This document shows positions 18,290 to 25,453 of a stretch of 27,435 bases of DNA, piece by piece. The notes under the pieces are model-generated. The model searched no databases and had not been told where the DNA came from. It worked only from the letters and a program-made list of their open reading frames with translations. The number at the start of each line of letters is the position of its first letter. Positions within the stretch are counted from its first letter, which is position 1. The DNA is from CAYVOX01 sp964453035. GTDB taxonomy: Bacteria > Chloroflexota > Anaerolineae > Anaerolineales > Anaerolineaceae. The stretch spans positions 1 to 27,435 of the forward strand of contig CAYVOX010000029.1 of assembly GCA_964453035.1 (NCBI GenBank). The letters run 5' to 3'. The translations under genes and the position numbers were made by a program.

Positions 18290-18805
18290 TTAAATATCCA
18301 TTTCTTCATCAATATAATCTTCTAACTGGTCAGCATCCACCACCGTCTCAGAAATCGCAAAATGCCGTACCGAAATCTTCGCCCGGTGCACCGATTCACG
18401 ATTCCCTGAGATCAGGGGGTGCCAGCTTCGCAGTTCCTTGCCTTCGGCCAGTAGCCGGTAGGCGCATGTTTTCGGTATCCACTTCAGTTCCTTGATCAGT
18501 GCCGGTGATAGCACCAGGCAGGTTGGGACGAGCTCTGTGCGCCGTTCATATTCAGTACAGGTGCAGCGGTGCAAATCCAGCAGGCGGCACACCACGCGGG
18601 TATGAAACACCTCACCGCCTTCCTCATCCTGGAATTTAATCAAGCAACAGCGTGCGCAGCCATCGCACAGCGATTCCCATTCAGCCTTTGTGAGTTCTGT
18701 GATCGGTTTCTTCTTCCAGAACGGCAGATCTGATTGAAGTTCCTTAAGTCGTTTTTTCATTCTTGCCGTAAGTTTATCATGAATTTTCGACTGGTTTTCA
18801 GGCAT
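18290..18805 (-). CDS. YcgN/UPF0260-family cysteine cluster protein
   Basis: Member of the UPF0260 (E. coli YcgN) family, related to YkgJ-type cysteine-cluster proteins; a metal-binding role is likely but the function is unknown. With start ATG 18805 the protein has 171 residues. It carries the family hallmark WESLCDGCARCCL (Cys47, 50, 53, 54), then VVCRLLDLHRCTCTEYERR (Cys73, 81, 83), Cys96 and CAYRLLAEGKELRSWHPL (Cys114). The frame extends upstream to 18877, and ATG 18838 is a possible alternative, but the family begins close to the chosen start. A weak GAAAAAGA precedes it. The promoter appears to overlap that of the divergent ppk2. Confidence 0.9.
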   Translation of the reverse strand: MPENQSKIHDKLTARMKKRLKELQSDLPFWKKKPITELTKAEWESLCDGCARCCLIKFQDEEGGEVFHTRVVCRLLDLHRCTCTEYERRTELVPTCLVLSPALIKELKWIPKTCAYRLLAEGKELRSWHPLISGNRESVHRAKISVRHFAISETVVDADQLEDYIDEEMDI

Positions 18806-18809
18806 GTCT

Positions 18810-18862
18810 TTTTCAGCTTGTGCTAGACTTGGTATCATAACATCCACATCGGAGGTTCTCAT
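18810..18862. promoter_or_regulatory. Overlapping divergent promoters of the UPF0260 gene and ppk2
   Basis: On the plus strand TTTTCA (18810-18815), 17 bases, then TATCAT (18833-18838) preceded by TGG, an extended -10. On the minus strand TATGAT (18839-18834) with ATGAGA (18862-18857) at 17 bases. The two -10 boxes share five base pairs, so one symmetric element may serve both directions. Confidence 0.5.
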
Positions 18863-19679
18863 GGACATTAAGGTCAAACCCGGTCACAAAATTAACCTGA
18901 GAAATGTTGACCCTGAGGACAACGGCGATTGGAAGGGGAAGAAAAAAGAAGCGCTGGAGCGGCTCGAAAAGCTGCGCGAAAACCTGAGTGAGCTTCAAGA
19001 AGTCATCTTCGCCGAACACAAACACAAAGTCCTCATCATTTTCCAGGCTATGGATACCGCCGGAAAGGACGGCGTTATCCGCAGCGTTTTTAGCGGCGTT
19101 AATCCGCAAGGCGTTGTAGTCGCCAGCTTCAAAGTGCCCACCCCCATCGAAGCCGACCACGACTTTCTGTGGCGCGTTCACGCCCGCACCCCAGGCAAGG
19201 GGCAAATTGTCGTCTTTAATCGCTCCCACTATGAGCAGGTTCTGGTGGTGCGCGTCAACAACCTTGAACCGGAAAAACAGTGGCGCGCTCATTACGACCA
19301 GATTAATGCTTTTGAGCACATGCTGGCAGAGGAAGGCACCACCATCCTCAAGTTCTTCCTGATCATCACCAAAGAAGAGCAGAAAGTTCGCCTCATCGAG
19401 CGTATCGATACCCCTCACAAGCAGTGGAAGTTCTCCCCCGGCGACCTGCCCACCCGCGCGCAGTGGGAGCAATACATGGATGCTTACGAAGATATGCTCA
19501 ATCGCACCAGCACCGATGATGCCCCCTGGTATGTCATCCCCGCCAACGATAACTGGTATCGCGACCTGCTGGTTGCAGAGACGATTGTTAAGACCTTAAA
19601 AGATTTGGATCCTAAATATCCTCCCGCCGTCAAAGATATCCAGCAATATCGGATTCAACTGCTCAGCGAGAAAAAATAG
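18861..19679 (+). CDS. ppk2: Polyphosphate kinase 2 family protein (class III-like)
   Basis: PPK2 enzymes transfer phosphate between polyphosphate and nucleotides, mainly making ATP or GTP from polyphosphate. The 272-residue protein has Walker A FQAMDTAGKDGVIRSV (Gly68-Lys69 in the loop), the stretch VVVASFKVPTPIEADHDFLWR and Walker B/lid motif VFNRSHYEQVLVVRV, then TPHKQWKFSPGDL and DDAPWYVIPANDNWYRDL. The FNRSHYE form is usual for the class III enzymes, which can act on both AMP and ADP; this class assignment is from motif memory. The frame is open from 18804, but ATG 18861 follows CGGAGG directly and is the start. A membrane-anchored protein of unknown function follows after 27 bases. Confidence 0.93.
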   Translation: MDIKVKPGHKINLRNVDPEDNGDWKGKKKEALERLEKLRENLSELQEVIFAEHKHKVLIIFQAMDTAGKDGVIRSVFSGVNPQGVVVASFKVPTPIEADHDFLWRVHARTPGKGQIVVFNRSHYEQVLVVRVNNLEPEKQWRAHYDQINAFEHMLAEEGTTILKFFLIITKEEQKVRLIERIDTPHKQWKFSPGDLPTRAQWEQYMDAYEDMLNRTSTDDAPWYVIPANDNWYRDLLVAETIVKTLKDLDPKYPPAVKDIQQYRIQLLSEKK

Positions 19680-19706
19680 CCACAAGCATCACATAACGGA
19701 GGACTC

Positions 19707-20339
19707 ATGGGTGTTGGCGAATGGATTGTCATCGGAATAAGCATTGTCCTGGCTGCCTGGTTTCTTATCGGTAGCTACCACAATAACCGCCGCAGCCAGG
19801 TCATTCTCGGCTGGCTCGCTCAAGGCGCGCCTGCGCTTGGAAAGGTCAGTGCTGCGCGCTTCCTTGCCTCAACCTCGGCTGGGTTTCGCGCCATGCTCAA
19901 GTTTGAAAGCGGTCCTGCCACTCAGGTTGAAGTTGTCATGGGGCTTCGGCGCCGCGAGAACTTGCCGCTCTGGCTCTTCCAGTGGCTCACCCACAAGCCT
20001 GATTTGTTAACTCTCAATTTCACATTGCGCAACGCACCGCCGCACGAAAGTTGGGCTTTTCAAACCAAAAAAGCTTCGGGGCTGGTCGAACAGGCTAACC
20101 GGTCACAAAAAACGCCTCTCGTCTTCCTTGAAGAGATTGCCACCCACCGCCTGTATGTCCGGCAAAAAGGCGGCGAAGCTCCCACGGCCAAGGTCAAAAC
20201 CTATCTTGACACCCATCCGCAAGTTAAAATCCTGGCCCTCCAAACCAGGGCTCCCAATTTCATCCTGGCTCTCCCCGTCCCACAGCCCGGCGCAGAAGCC
20301 CCTGAAGCATTCTTCAAAGAAATCAACAACTTGCTTTAA
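19707..20339 (+). CDS. Hypothetical membrane-anchored protein, 210 residues
   Basis: Not recognised. The N terminus MGVGEWIVIGISIVLAAWFLIGSY is a single membrane segment (about residues 4-23) followed by NNRRSQ, so the rest is probably cytoplasmic by the positive-inside rule. The remaining ~185 residues look like a mixed alpha/beta domain with a strand-rich part (KFESGPATQVEVVMGLRR) and end in a helix. GGAGG eight bases upstream of ATG 19707 supports the start. The gene is 27 bases after ppk2 and shares its terminator, so it is likely co-transcribed with it; a functional link to polyphosphate metabolism is only suggested by position. Confidence 0.8.
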   Translation: MGVGEWIVIGISIVLAAWFLIGSYHNNRRSQVILGWLAQGAPALGKVSAARFLASTSAGFRAMLKFESGPATQVEVVMGLRRRENLPLWLFQWLTHKPDLLTLNFTLRNAPPHESWAFQTKKASGLVEQANRSQKTPLVFLEEIATHRLYVRQKGGEAPTAKVKTYLDTHPQVKILALQTRAPNFILALPVPQPGAEAPEAFFKEINNLL

Positions 20340-20358
20340 CCCTTCCGGTTTACTCAAG

Positions 20359-20399
20359 AACAAAGGTCTGCTGACTTTTCCTCAGCAGACCTTGTTTTT
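20359..20399. terminator. Intrinsic terminator after the ppk2 operon
   Basis: AAGGTCTGCTGA (20363-20374) pairs perfectly with TCAGCAGACCTT (20382-20393) around a 7-base loop, followed by GTTTTTA. It lies between convergent transcription units; the reverse direction has a weaker T-tract. Confidence 0.9.
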
Positions 20400-20420
20400 A
20401 ATCACTCAATTCAGGAACGA

Positions 20421-21398
20421 TCAGTAAAACAGTTTTCCACCCATGCGCTCCAGCATGGGAACGCCGCGTACCTCGGTTTCAAACAGCGGCAGTACCGCGC
20501 GCACCCGGTTGCCGAACAGCTTTTCAATTTGCAACATGTACTCATCCTGCATCGCAATCCGGTTCTTGACGAAGTCCGGCGTGCCTTCTGTGACACCAGT
20601 TTTGTCAATGACCATGTTGACGACCACCCCTCCAACTGGGATTCCAAACTCATGGAACCAGTTGATAAAGCGCGTGATCACCGCGATGGGAAGCGCTTCA
20701 GGCAAGGTCACAAAGAAGAAGGAAGTTAAAGCGTCATCGGTCAGTAATTTTTTAGCGTTTGCCATGCGCTCCCGCATGCTCAGAAGGTAATCCATCAAGG
20801 GGTCCTTCTTTTCCTTCTTCTTGCTATAGGAGAGCAGTTCCTTCAGAGAGACAGCCTCTTCGCGGCTCTTGACCATTTTATTGACCCACATCGAATACAC
20901 GCCCGACATGCCCAGCAGCCGGCGCGCATTGGCTGTCGGTGCGGTATCAAACACATATACATCATACTTGTTCTCAAACATGAGACCAATCATGTTCTCA
21001 AACATCGCCGATTCCTCAAACGACGGATTCATGGTCGCCGATTCAACAAAATCCTCCGCCTTCGTCTTGATTTCGGCATATTTAAGAAACCACTCAATCT
21101 TCTCCCGGATTTCGTTTTTCGATTTTTCAATTGTCTCTTTGGTATCAATTTCATATGCATCCAGGTTGGGATAGCCCGGCACCGGGGTTGGCTTGCCAAA
21201 CACGCTAAAACCCAGCATGCTCGATAGGGAGTGCACCGGGTTGGTTGATGCCAGCAGAGTTTTCTTGCCCTGTTTCGCAAACCAGATTGCCGCCGTCCCG
21301 GCCAGCACCGTTTTCCCTACGCCGCCTTTACCGCCGAAGAAAATATACTTCAGGCGAGGATTCTCCGTAAAATACGCTTGCATCGTTTTTTCGATCAT
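20421..21398 (-). CDS. ArsA/Get3-family ATPase 1 with Asn in switch I
   Basis: Member of the ArsA/Get3 group of SIMIBI ATPases, which act as dimers or pseudodimers in targeting or transport. The 325 residues have a deviant Walker A FGGKGGVGKT (residues 21-30). Switch I reads STNPVHSLSS: Asn53 (codon AAC at 21242-21240) replaces the Asp of the canonical STDPAHSLSD that is needed for hydrolysis. Switch II is VFDTAPTANARRLLGM, keeping DTAPT. The region LTSFFFVTLPEALPIAVITRFI is the family's VTLPE stretch. No ArsA-type metal-site Cys is evident. ATG 21398 has GGAGG seven bases upstream, inside the last codons of ATPase 2; only three bases separate the genes. It is the last gene of the cluster. 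A true arsenite pump function is unlikely because no ArsB is nearby. Confidence 0.9.
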   Translation of the reverse strand: MIEKTMQAYFTENPRLKYIFFGGKGGVGKTVLAGTAAIWFAKQGKKTLLASTNPVHSLSSMLGFSVFGKPTPVPGYPNLDAYEIDTKETIEKSKNEIREKIEWFLKYAEIKTKAEDFVESATMNPSFEESAMFENMIGLMFENKYDVYVFDTAPTANARRLLGMSGVYSMWVNKMVKSREEAVSLKELLSYSKKKEKKDPLMDYLLSMRERMANAKKLLTDDALTSFFFVTLPEALPIAVITRFINWFHEFGIPVGGVVVNMVIDKTGVTEGTPDFVKNRIAMQDEYMLQIEKLFGNRVRAVLPLFETEVRGVPMLERMGGKLFY

Positions 21399-21401
21399 GC
21401 C

Positions 21402-22376
21402 TCACCCTCCAAAGACTTCTTTAGCCAGGCGCTCAATCATCGGGAGTCCCGTGATGTCGCGCTCAAACTCCGGTACTCGCGCCAGGACTTCAGCGCCAAA
21501 GGTCTGGTCAATTTTTTCCAGGTAACCTTTCTGCATCTGCAGCCGGTTTTTCAGGTATTCGGGAATATTCTGCTTTCCCAGCTCAGCGGGAATGACCCGG
21601 TTGACAATATAACCAGAAATGGGCACGTTATATTTGGCAAACAAAACAGCCGCTTTTTGCGTATCCAGGATAATCATCTCCTCAGGGATTACCACAAAGA
21701 AAAAGGCAGTCTTTTCCTTATCCGTCAGAATGCCCGATGAAGTGTTGATACGCGCTTTGATGTACTGCAGTTCCTTAAGGATTTGATCTTCCTCTGACTC
21801 TTTGTTGCGCTGCATCACTGCGGCAACCTGGCCGTATTCTGCCATCTCCGCCCGAAGCGCTGTAATTTTGTCAATCCACTCGTCATACACCGAAGCCATG
21901 CTCAAGTAATACAGGGCATGCCCCAGCGGCACCAGGTCGTAGATGTAGTAATCATATTGCCCGCCTACCACAATATCAACCACCGCATCAAAAATGGCGC
22001 TTTCTTCCATGGCAGGCTCTGCGGCTGAAGCCTGGATGTAATTCTCAATTTCCTCCGGCACTTCCTCCAACCCGTACATATCCAGGATTTTCTGGCGGAT
22101 TTCCTGCTGATACTCTTTGATTCTCCGGTCAGCGTCAATCTCCTGAGCAAAAAGGTTGGGCATGATTTCAACCGCGCCTTTGCCGAAGATATCCCGCTTG
22201 AAAATATCCGAAAGGCTGGCTTGCGGGTCCACAGAGAATACCAACACCTTGTATCCCTGTTGAGCCAACCAGTATGCGGCGGTGGCGCTGAGGGTCGTTT
22301 TTCCCAGGCCGCCTTTGCCGCCAAACATCAAATACCTTCGCTGGGGGTACTTTTCAAAGAAACTTCGAAGGGACAT
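21402..22376 (-). CDS. ArsA/Get3-family ATPase 2 with altered switch II
   Basis: Paralogue of the next gene, 324 residues. Walker A is FGGKGGLGKTT (residues 18-28). Switch I is VFSVDPQASLSD with the catalytic Asp50 intact. Switch II reads IYDLVPLGHALYYLSM in place of the usual FDTAPTGHTLRLL: the GH is kept but DTAPT is DLVPL. The central region AEPAMEESAIFDAVVDIV aligns with NPSFEESAMFENMIGLM of ATPase 1. AGGAG six bases before ATG 22376 supports the start. It lies between the second small paralogue and ATPase 1 in one transcription unit. The two ATPases probably form a heterodimer; M. tuberculosis Rv3679-Rv3680 is a known paired case of this family. Its client is unknown. Confidence 0.9.
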   Translation of the reverse strand: MSLRSFFEKYPQRRYLMFGGKGGLGKTTLSATAAYWLAQQGYKVLVFSVDPQASLSDIFKRDIFGKGAVEIMPNLFAQEIDADRRIKEYQQEIRQKILDMYGLEEVPEEIENYIQASAAEPAMEESAIFDAVVDIVVGGQYDYYIYDLVPLGHALYYLSMASVYDEWIDKITALRAEMAEYGQVAAVMQRNKESEEDQILKELQYIKARINTSSGILTDKEKTAFFFVVIPEEMIILDTQKAAVLFAKYNVPISGYIVNRVIPAELGKQNIPEYLKNRLQMQKGYLEKIDQTFGAEVLARVPEFERDITGLPMIERLAKEVFGG

Positions 22377-22392
22377 AACAGGCTCCTATCTG

Positions 22393-22662
22393 TCAGGCTA
22401 ATGCATCGGTCAGGTCTTTTTCACGCAGCATGCGCCGCTTCCAGGTACTGATTTGCGGAACGACGTACGGTAACAGCCTAAGGCTGTAATACGGCGGTAG
22501 AATGGGAATGCCCAGTAAATCACCCATGGTGATCAATATGAACAGGTGCTCCATACTACCGCGCGTTTTCAACGCATACCGCGCCATATCGTGACCAGCC
22601 ATCCCATACAGGACGCTCTTGAAACTATTGAACCAACCTCTTTTCTTTTCTTCTTCTGCCAT
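22393..22662 (-). CDS. Small conserved hydrophobic-core protein B (paralogue of protein A)
   Basis: Unknown function, 89 residues. A charged N terminus (MAEEEKKRGW) leads to a helix (FNSFKSVLYGM), then a hydrophobic core MEHLFILITMGDLLGIPILP followed by PYYSLRLLPYVVP and a basic end WKRRMLREKDLTD. It is a clear paralogue of the upstream protein A: 34 of 48 residues from HLF to TD are identical by hand count. The hydrophobic part could sit in or on the membrane but contains Asp and several Pro, so it is not a standard membrane helix. ATG 22662 follows AGGAGG at six bases; the longer TTG start at 22668 would overlap this site and is rejected. ATPase 2 starts 16 bases downstream. Confidence 0.85.
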   Translation of the reverse strand: MAEEEKKRGWFNSFKSVLYGMAGHDMARYALKTRGSMEHLFILITMGDLLGIPILPPYYSLRLLPYVVPQISTWKRRMLREKDLTDALA

Positions 22663-22707
22663 GGTCAACCTCCTTTTAAGAATTAACCTTCAACAATACC
22701 TGTTTTC

Positions 22708-23010
22708 CTAAGTAATTTCCTGGTCGCAGAGATCGGTAATATCCCGTTCTCGTAGCATGCTCATTTTCCAGTTGGCAATTCTGGGAACCACATAAGGCAG
22801 CAACCGCATCGTGTAATAAGGCGGAAGGATGGGGATCCCCAGAAAGTCGCCAAACACCATCAATACAAACAGGTGGTCTAATTGGGCTTTCTCCTTATTT
22901 AAATCCCGCACCATCTCATAAACGGTAGCCCCGTAAAGCATATCCAGTAAAGCTTTGCCGGCATTTTTCAGGGTAGAAGCAATTGGATGGAGTCCGCGAC
23001 CTTCGGTCAT
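22708..23010 (-). CDS. Small conserved hydrophobic-core protein A (paralogue of protein B)
   Basis: Unknown function, 100 residues. The N-terminal part (ASTLKNAGKALLDMLYGATVYEMVRDLNKEK) is helical, followed by the conserved core DHLFVLMVFGDFLGIPILP, PYYTMRLLPYVVP and the C-terminal NWKMSMLRERDITDLCDQEI. ATG 23010 overlaps the TGA of the upstream CxxC gene by four bases (ATGA), so translation is coupled; the frame remains open to 23031 but that start would lack this arrangement. The G-rich stretch GAGGGGGGG lies a few bases upstream of the ATG. Having two diverged copies beside two diverged ATPases suggests matched pairs in one complex. Confidence 0.85.
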   Translation of the reverse strand: MTEGRGLHPIASTLKNAGKALLDMLYGATVYEMVRDLNKEKAQLDHLFVLMVFGDFLGIPILPPYYTMRLLPYVVPRIANWKMSMLRERDITDLCDQEIT

Positions 23011-23390
23011 GCAGCGCCCCCCCTCTGGCAACCGGCTTTTTCCAGCAGCCGATCGATTTGGTCGCGTTTCAATCCAACCACTTTGCCGTAACCGCCAACA
23101 ACAAATGACGGGTATTGACTCACCCGGTGCTGAATCGCCTTCATCATACCTTGGGGTGAGCGCGGATCAAACAAGCGAATCAGAACCTGGTCGCCATATT
23201 GCTTTGAAAGCTCAATAACCAGTGTGGATAATGCCTTGAAATCTTCCATCCAATCAGGAGGAAAAGAATCCGTACTTCGGTCTGCAGGATGCGACTCCAA
23301 CTCTGCCTGGGTGATAAACGCTTCACAGGTTACGCACAATCCCCATCCCTCAGGCATAGGAGCGATGACATCAACAGTTACAGGATTCAT
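23007..23390 (-). CDS. Thioredoxin-like CxxC protein
   Basis: A 127-residue protein with a probable thioredoxin fold. An N-terminal strand (VDVIAPMP) leads to GWGLCVTCEAFI, with CxxC at Cys19 and Cys22. After a linker comes a helix (LSTLVIELSKQYG), a strand (QVLIRLFD), then YPSFVVGGYGKVVGL with a Pro at the position of the thioredoxin cis-proline, and a C-terminal helix with a further Cys121. It may be a disulfide or metal-handling factor; ArsD, the metallochaperone of ArsA, also has a thioredoxin fold, which makes an ArsD-like role beside ArsA-type ATPases imaginable, but the Cys positions differ and this is inference. ATG 23390 has only a weak ribosome binding site. It is the first gene after cstA, separated by 62 bases containing a palindrome. 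Confidence 0.85.
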   Translation of the reverse strand: MNPVTVDVIAPMPEGWGLCVTCEAFITQAELESHPADRSTDSFPPDWMEDFKALSTLVIELSKQYGDQVLIRLFDPRSPQGMMKAIQHRVSQYPSFVVGGYGKVVGLKRDQIDRLLEKAGCQRGGAA

Positions 23391-23405
23391 TCGTGCTCGA
23401 TTCCA

Positions 23406-23435
23406 GTCTGACAGGTTCTTGCGAACCTGTCAGAC
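23406..23435. repeat. Perfect 13-bp palindrome between cstA and the CxxC gene
   Basis: GTCTGACAGGTTC (23406-23418) is followed after the 4-base loop TTGC by its exact reverse complement GAACCTGTCAGAC (23423-23435). There is no T-tract on either side, so it is not a standard terminator. Sequence of the type ACAGGTT/AACCTGT in palindromes is, to my recollection, widely dispersed in Chloroflexota genomes, so it may be one copy of a repeat family. It could also stabilise the 3' end of a cstA transcript. Confidence 0.6.
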
Positions 23436-23452
23436 GGATTTATAACGAGTGT

Positions 23453-25243
23453 TTAAGCTTCGGCTTTTGCCTGCATCTCTTTGCGATATTTTTGGAAAGC
23501 TTTCATCGCATCGTACGCCAGGAATAACGCAGCGACCACAAGCACGAGCACAATTACCCCAATGATGATATTGGCGGTAATCGTCTCAGTTGTTTTGGAA
23601 GCCGGCAGGTTCAAGAAGAAGGATTCGTAAGCTTTGTAGAGTAGCGCGGCAATAGTCGTCACAAACATGAAAATGAATGGGTAGAATGTCCATTGATATT
23701 TCATGCCCTTCGACATCAGCCACAATGTAACCAAAAGCAGCGCCAGGGAAGCCATCAGCTGGTTTGCAGCTCCAAACACCACCCAGATTTGCAGGAAAGG
23801 AACGATCCAGATGAGTAAGAGGGTGAGCAGCAGGGCAACAATCGTTCCAACATGCACATTGCGGAACGCAGGAATAGATTGCCCCAGTGCCTCAGAGCTG
23901 GCAACACGCATGAAGCGCACCACCAGGTACATGATAGTCAGCGCCATCAAGGTCAGGAATACCGATCCATAAGCCAGACCAAATCCGCTTCCCAGGATCG
24001 AATCCAATCCCCATTTGTTCATGAAGACTGAAAGACCCTTTGAGAAGACCGCTGCCGCCCCGCCGTAGCCGCCCGCATCCATATACCCTTTGAAGCTCCC
24101 AAAGGCTACTGTTGCAGTCAGGAAGGCCATGATGGCGAAGAACATTTCAAAGAACATCGCGCCGCCGCCCACATACAGGGCATCAGTCTCTTTTTCAACC
24201 TGGCGAGCTGTTCCTGATGAAGAAACCAGGCTGTGCCAGCCCGAGATGGCGCCGCACGCAATCGTCACAAACAGCAGCGGCCACAATGGACCTGCTCCGA
24301 CAGGCAACTTCTGGTCAACCAGCCCACGCGTATCAAACATGGTGAAAGCCGGGAAGTCGCCCATGCCCGGAGCCGAAATGATAATCCCCACCAGTCCGCC
24401 GATGATGCCCAACGTCACAATCCAGAAGGCTACATAGTTAATGGGCTGCGCCCACCGCCAGATAGGAAGAACCGCACCGAAATAGCAAATAATCACTACC
24501 AGCAGGCTGCCGATGAACTTAGCCTGGGTTACTGAGAGGAACCACGTCGGGCTTCCGGCCAGGTTTGCTTTTCCATCAACAACTGGAATAGCATACAGAG
24601 AGTTGAAGAAATCCTTGGCAAAGCCCTGCGTTCCCAGCCAGATGCCCACAAAGGCCAGCACCACGGTAATCACGCTGGTCAGGATGATGTCCATCTTCCA
24701 CTTATAGGTCATCTGGCCGGCCAGAATACCAATCAGAATCACCAGGATCACTCCCAATGGAACTGAAGCATTGGTCAGCAAGCTAAACCCTACCTGCACC
24801 CCAAAAGCACCCATGATGAGCAACAGGTAAAAATAAATGAACGTGATGAGAATCATCCTGGAGCGCGGAGAAATCAGCCGGTAGCTCAAAGCGCCAAAGC
24901 TCTGGCCTTCCTCACGCACACCCAGCATAATGCTGCTGTAATCTTGCACCCATCCAATGAAAAAGGTGCCAAAGACAATCCACAGCAGAGCCGGCAGCCA
25001 GCCCCACTGCACAGCGACGATGGGGCCGACAATCGGTCCCAACGCGGCAATGGATTTGAACTGGTAACCAAAGAGTACGTTGCGGTTCGCCGGGGTGAAA
25101 TCGACCCCGTCCATGTACATCTTGGCTGGGGTCGCTTTCTTCGGATCTGGTTTGATCACCGTGCGGTTGATCCACCGGGCGTAAACAAAATAACCTACAG
25201 CAATGGCCGCAATGCCAAAAAGTAGAACTATCAACGCATTCAT
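23453..25243 (-). CDS. cstA: Carbon starvation protein A family transporter
   Basis: CstA-family proteins take up pyruvate and/or peptides, mostly under carbon limitation. The 596-residue protein is polytopic with about 15 hydrophobic segments. It has the family signatures FGYQFKSIAALGPIVGP, QDYSSIMLGVREEGQSFG, CGAISGWHSLVSSSGTARQ and VVFGAANQLMASLALL. It is shorter than E. coli CstA (about 700 residues). AGGAGG-like AAAGGAGG nine bases before ATG 25243 supports the start. A probable promoter lies about 250 bases upstream, giving a long leader with a 9-bp inverted repeat. Downstream on the same strand, after a palindrome, lie the CxxC protein, the twin small proteins and the two ATPases; whether they are co-transcribed with cstA is open. 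Confidence 0.97.
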   Translation of the reverse strand: MNALIVLLFGIAAIAVGYFVYARWINRTVIKPDPKKATPAKMYMDGVDFTPANRNVLFGYQFKSIAALGPIVGPIVAVQWGWLPALLWIVFGTFFIGWVQDYSSIMLGVREEGQSFGALSYRLISPRSRMILITFIYFYLLLIMGAFGVQVGFSLLTNASVPLGVILVILIGILAGQMTYKWKMDIILTSVITVVLAFVGIWLGTQGFAKDFFNSLYAIPVVDGKANLAGSPTWFLSVTQAKFIGSLLVVIICYFGAVLPIWRWAQPINYVAFWIVTLGIIGGLVGIIISAPGMGDFPAFTMFDTRGLVDQKLPVGAGPLWPLLFVTIACGAISGWHSLVSSSGTARQVEKETDALYVGGGAMFFEMFFAIMAFLTATVAFGSFKGYMDAGGYGGAAAVFSKGLSVFMNKWGLDSILGSGFGLAYGSVFLTLMALTIMYLVVRFMRVASSEALGQSIPAFRNVHVGTIVALLLTLLLIWIVPFLQIWVVFGAANQLMASLALLLVTLWLMSKGMKYQWTFYPFIFMFVTTIAALLYKAYESFFLNLPASKTTETITANIIIGVIVLVLVVAALFLAYDAMKAFQKYRKEMQAKAEA

Positions 25244-25319
25244 TTCTATCTACCTCCTTTTAGAAAAACCTTACCCTCCCATAGTTGACGGACTTCGAAG
25301 CTTGCATGAGTGACCTGTC

Positions 25320-25377
25320 GATATCCACCTCCTCAACAATGTGAATAAAAAAATAGAAATACCCCCCCGTGGATATC
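25320..25377 (-). repeat. 9-bp inverted repeat in the cstA leader
   Basis: GATATCCAC and GTGGATATC are perfect reverse complements 40 bases apart. On the minus strand the loop includes seven G. It could be a leader hairpin or two half-sites for a regulator. Confidence 0.5.
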
Positions 25378-25453
25378 TCTATTGTTTCAACATAATCAGC
25401 AGGACCATAAAATGCTCCGGAAGACTATACTTATGAAAACATAGCGTATTTAG

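Noticed and set aside
18813..19472. 219-residue minus-strand open frame
   Set aside because: Antisense to ppk2, whose motifs are unmistakable; no ribosome binding site or family features.
20421..22376. Arsenite export (arsA) assignment
   Set aside because: No arsB, arsR or arsC in the window, no evident metal-site cysteines and changed switch regions; only the ATPase family is supported.
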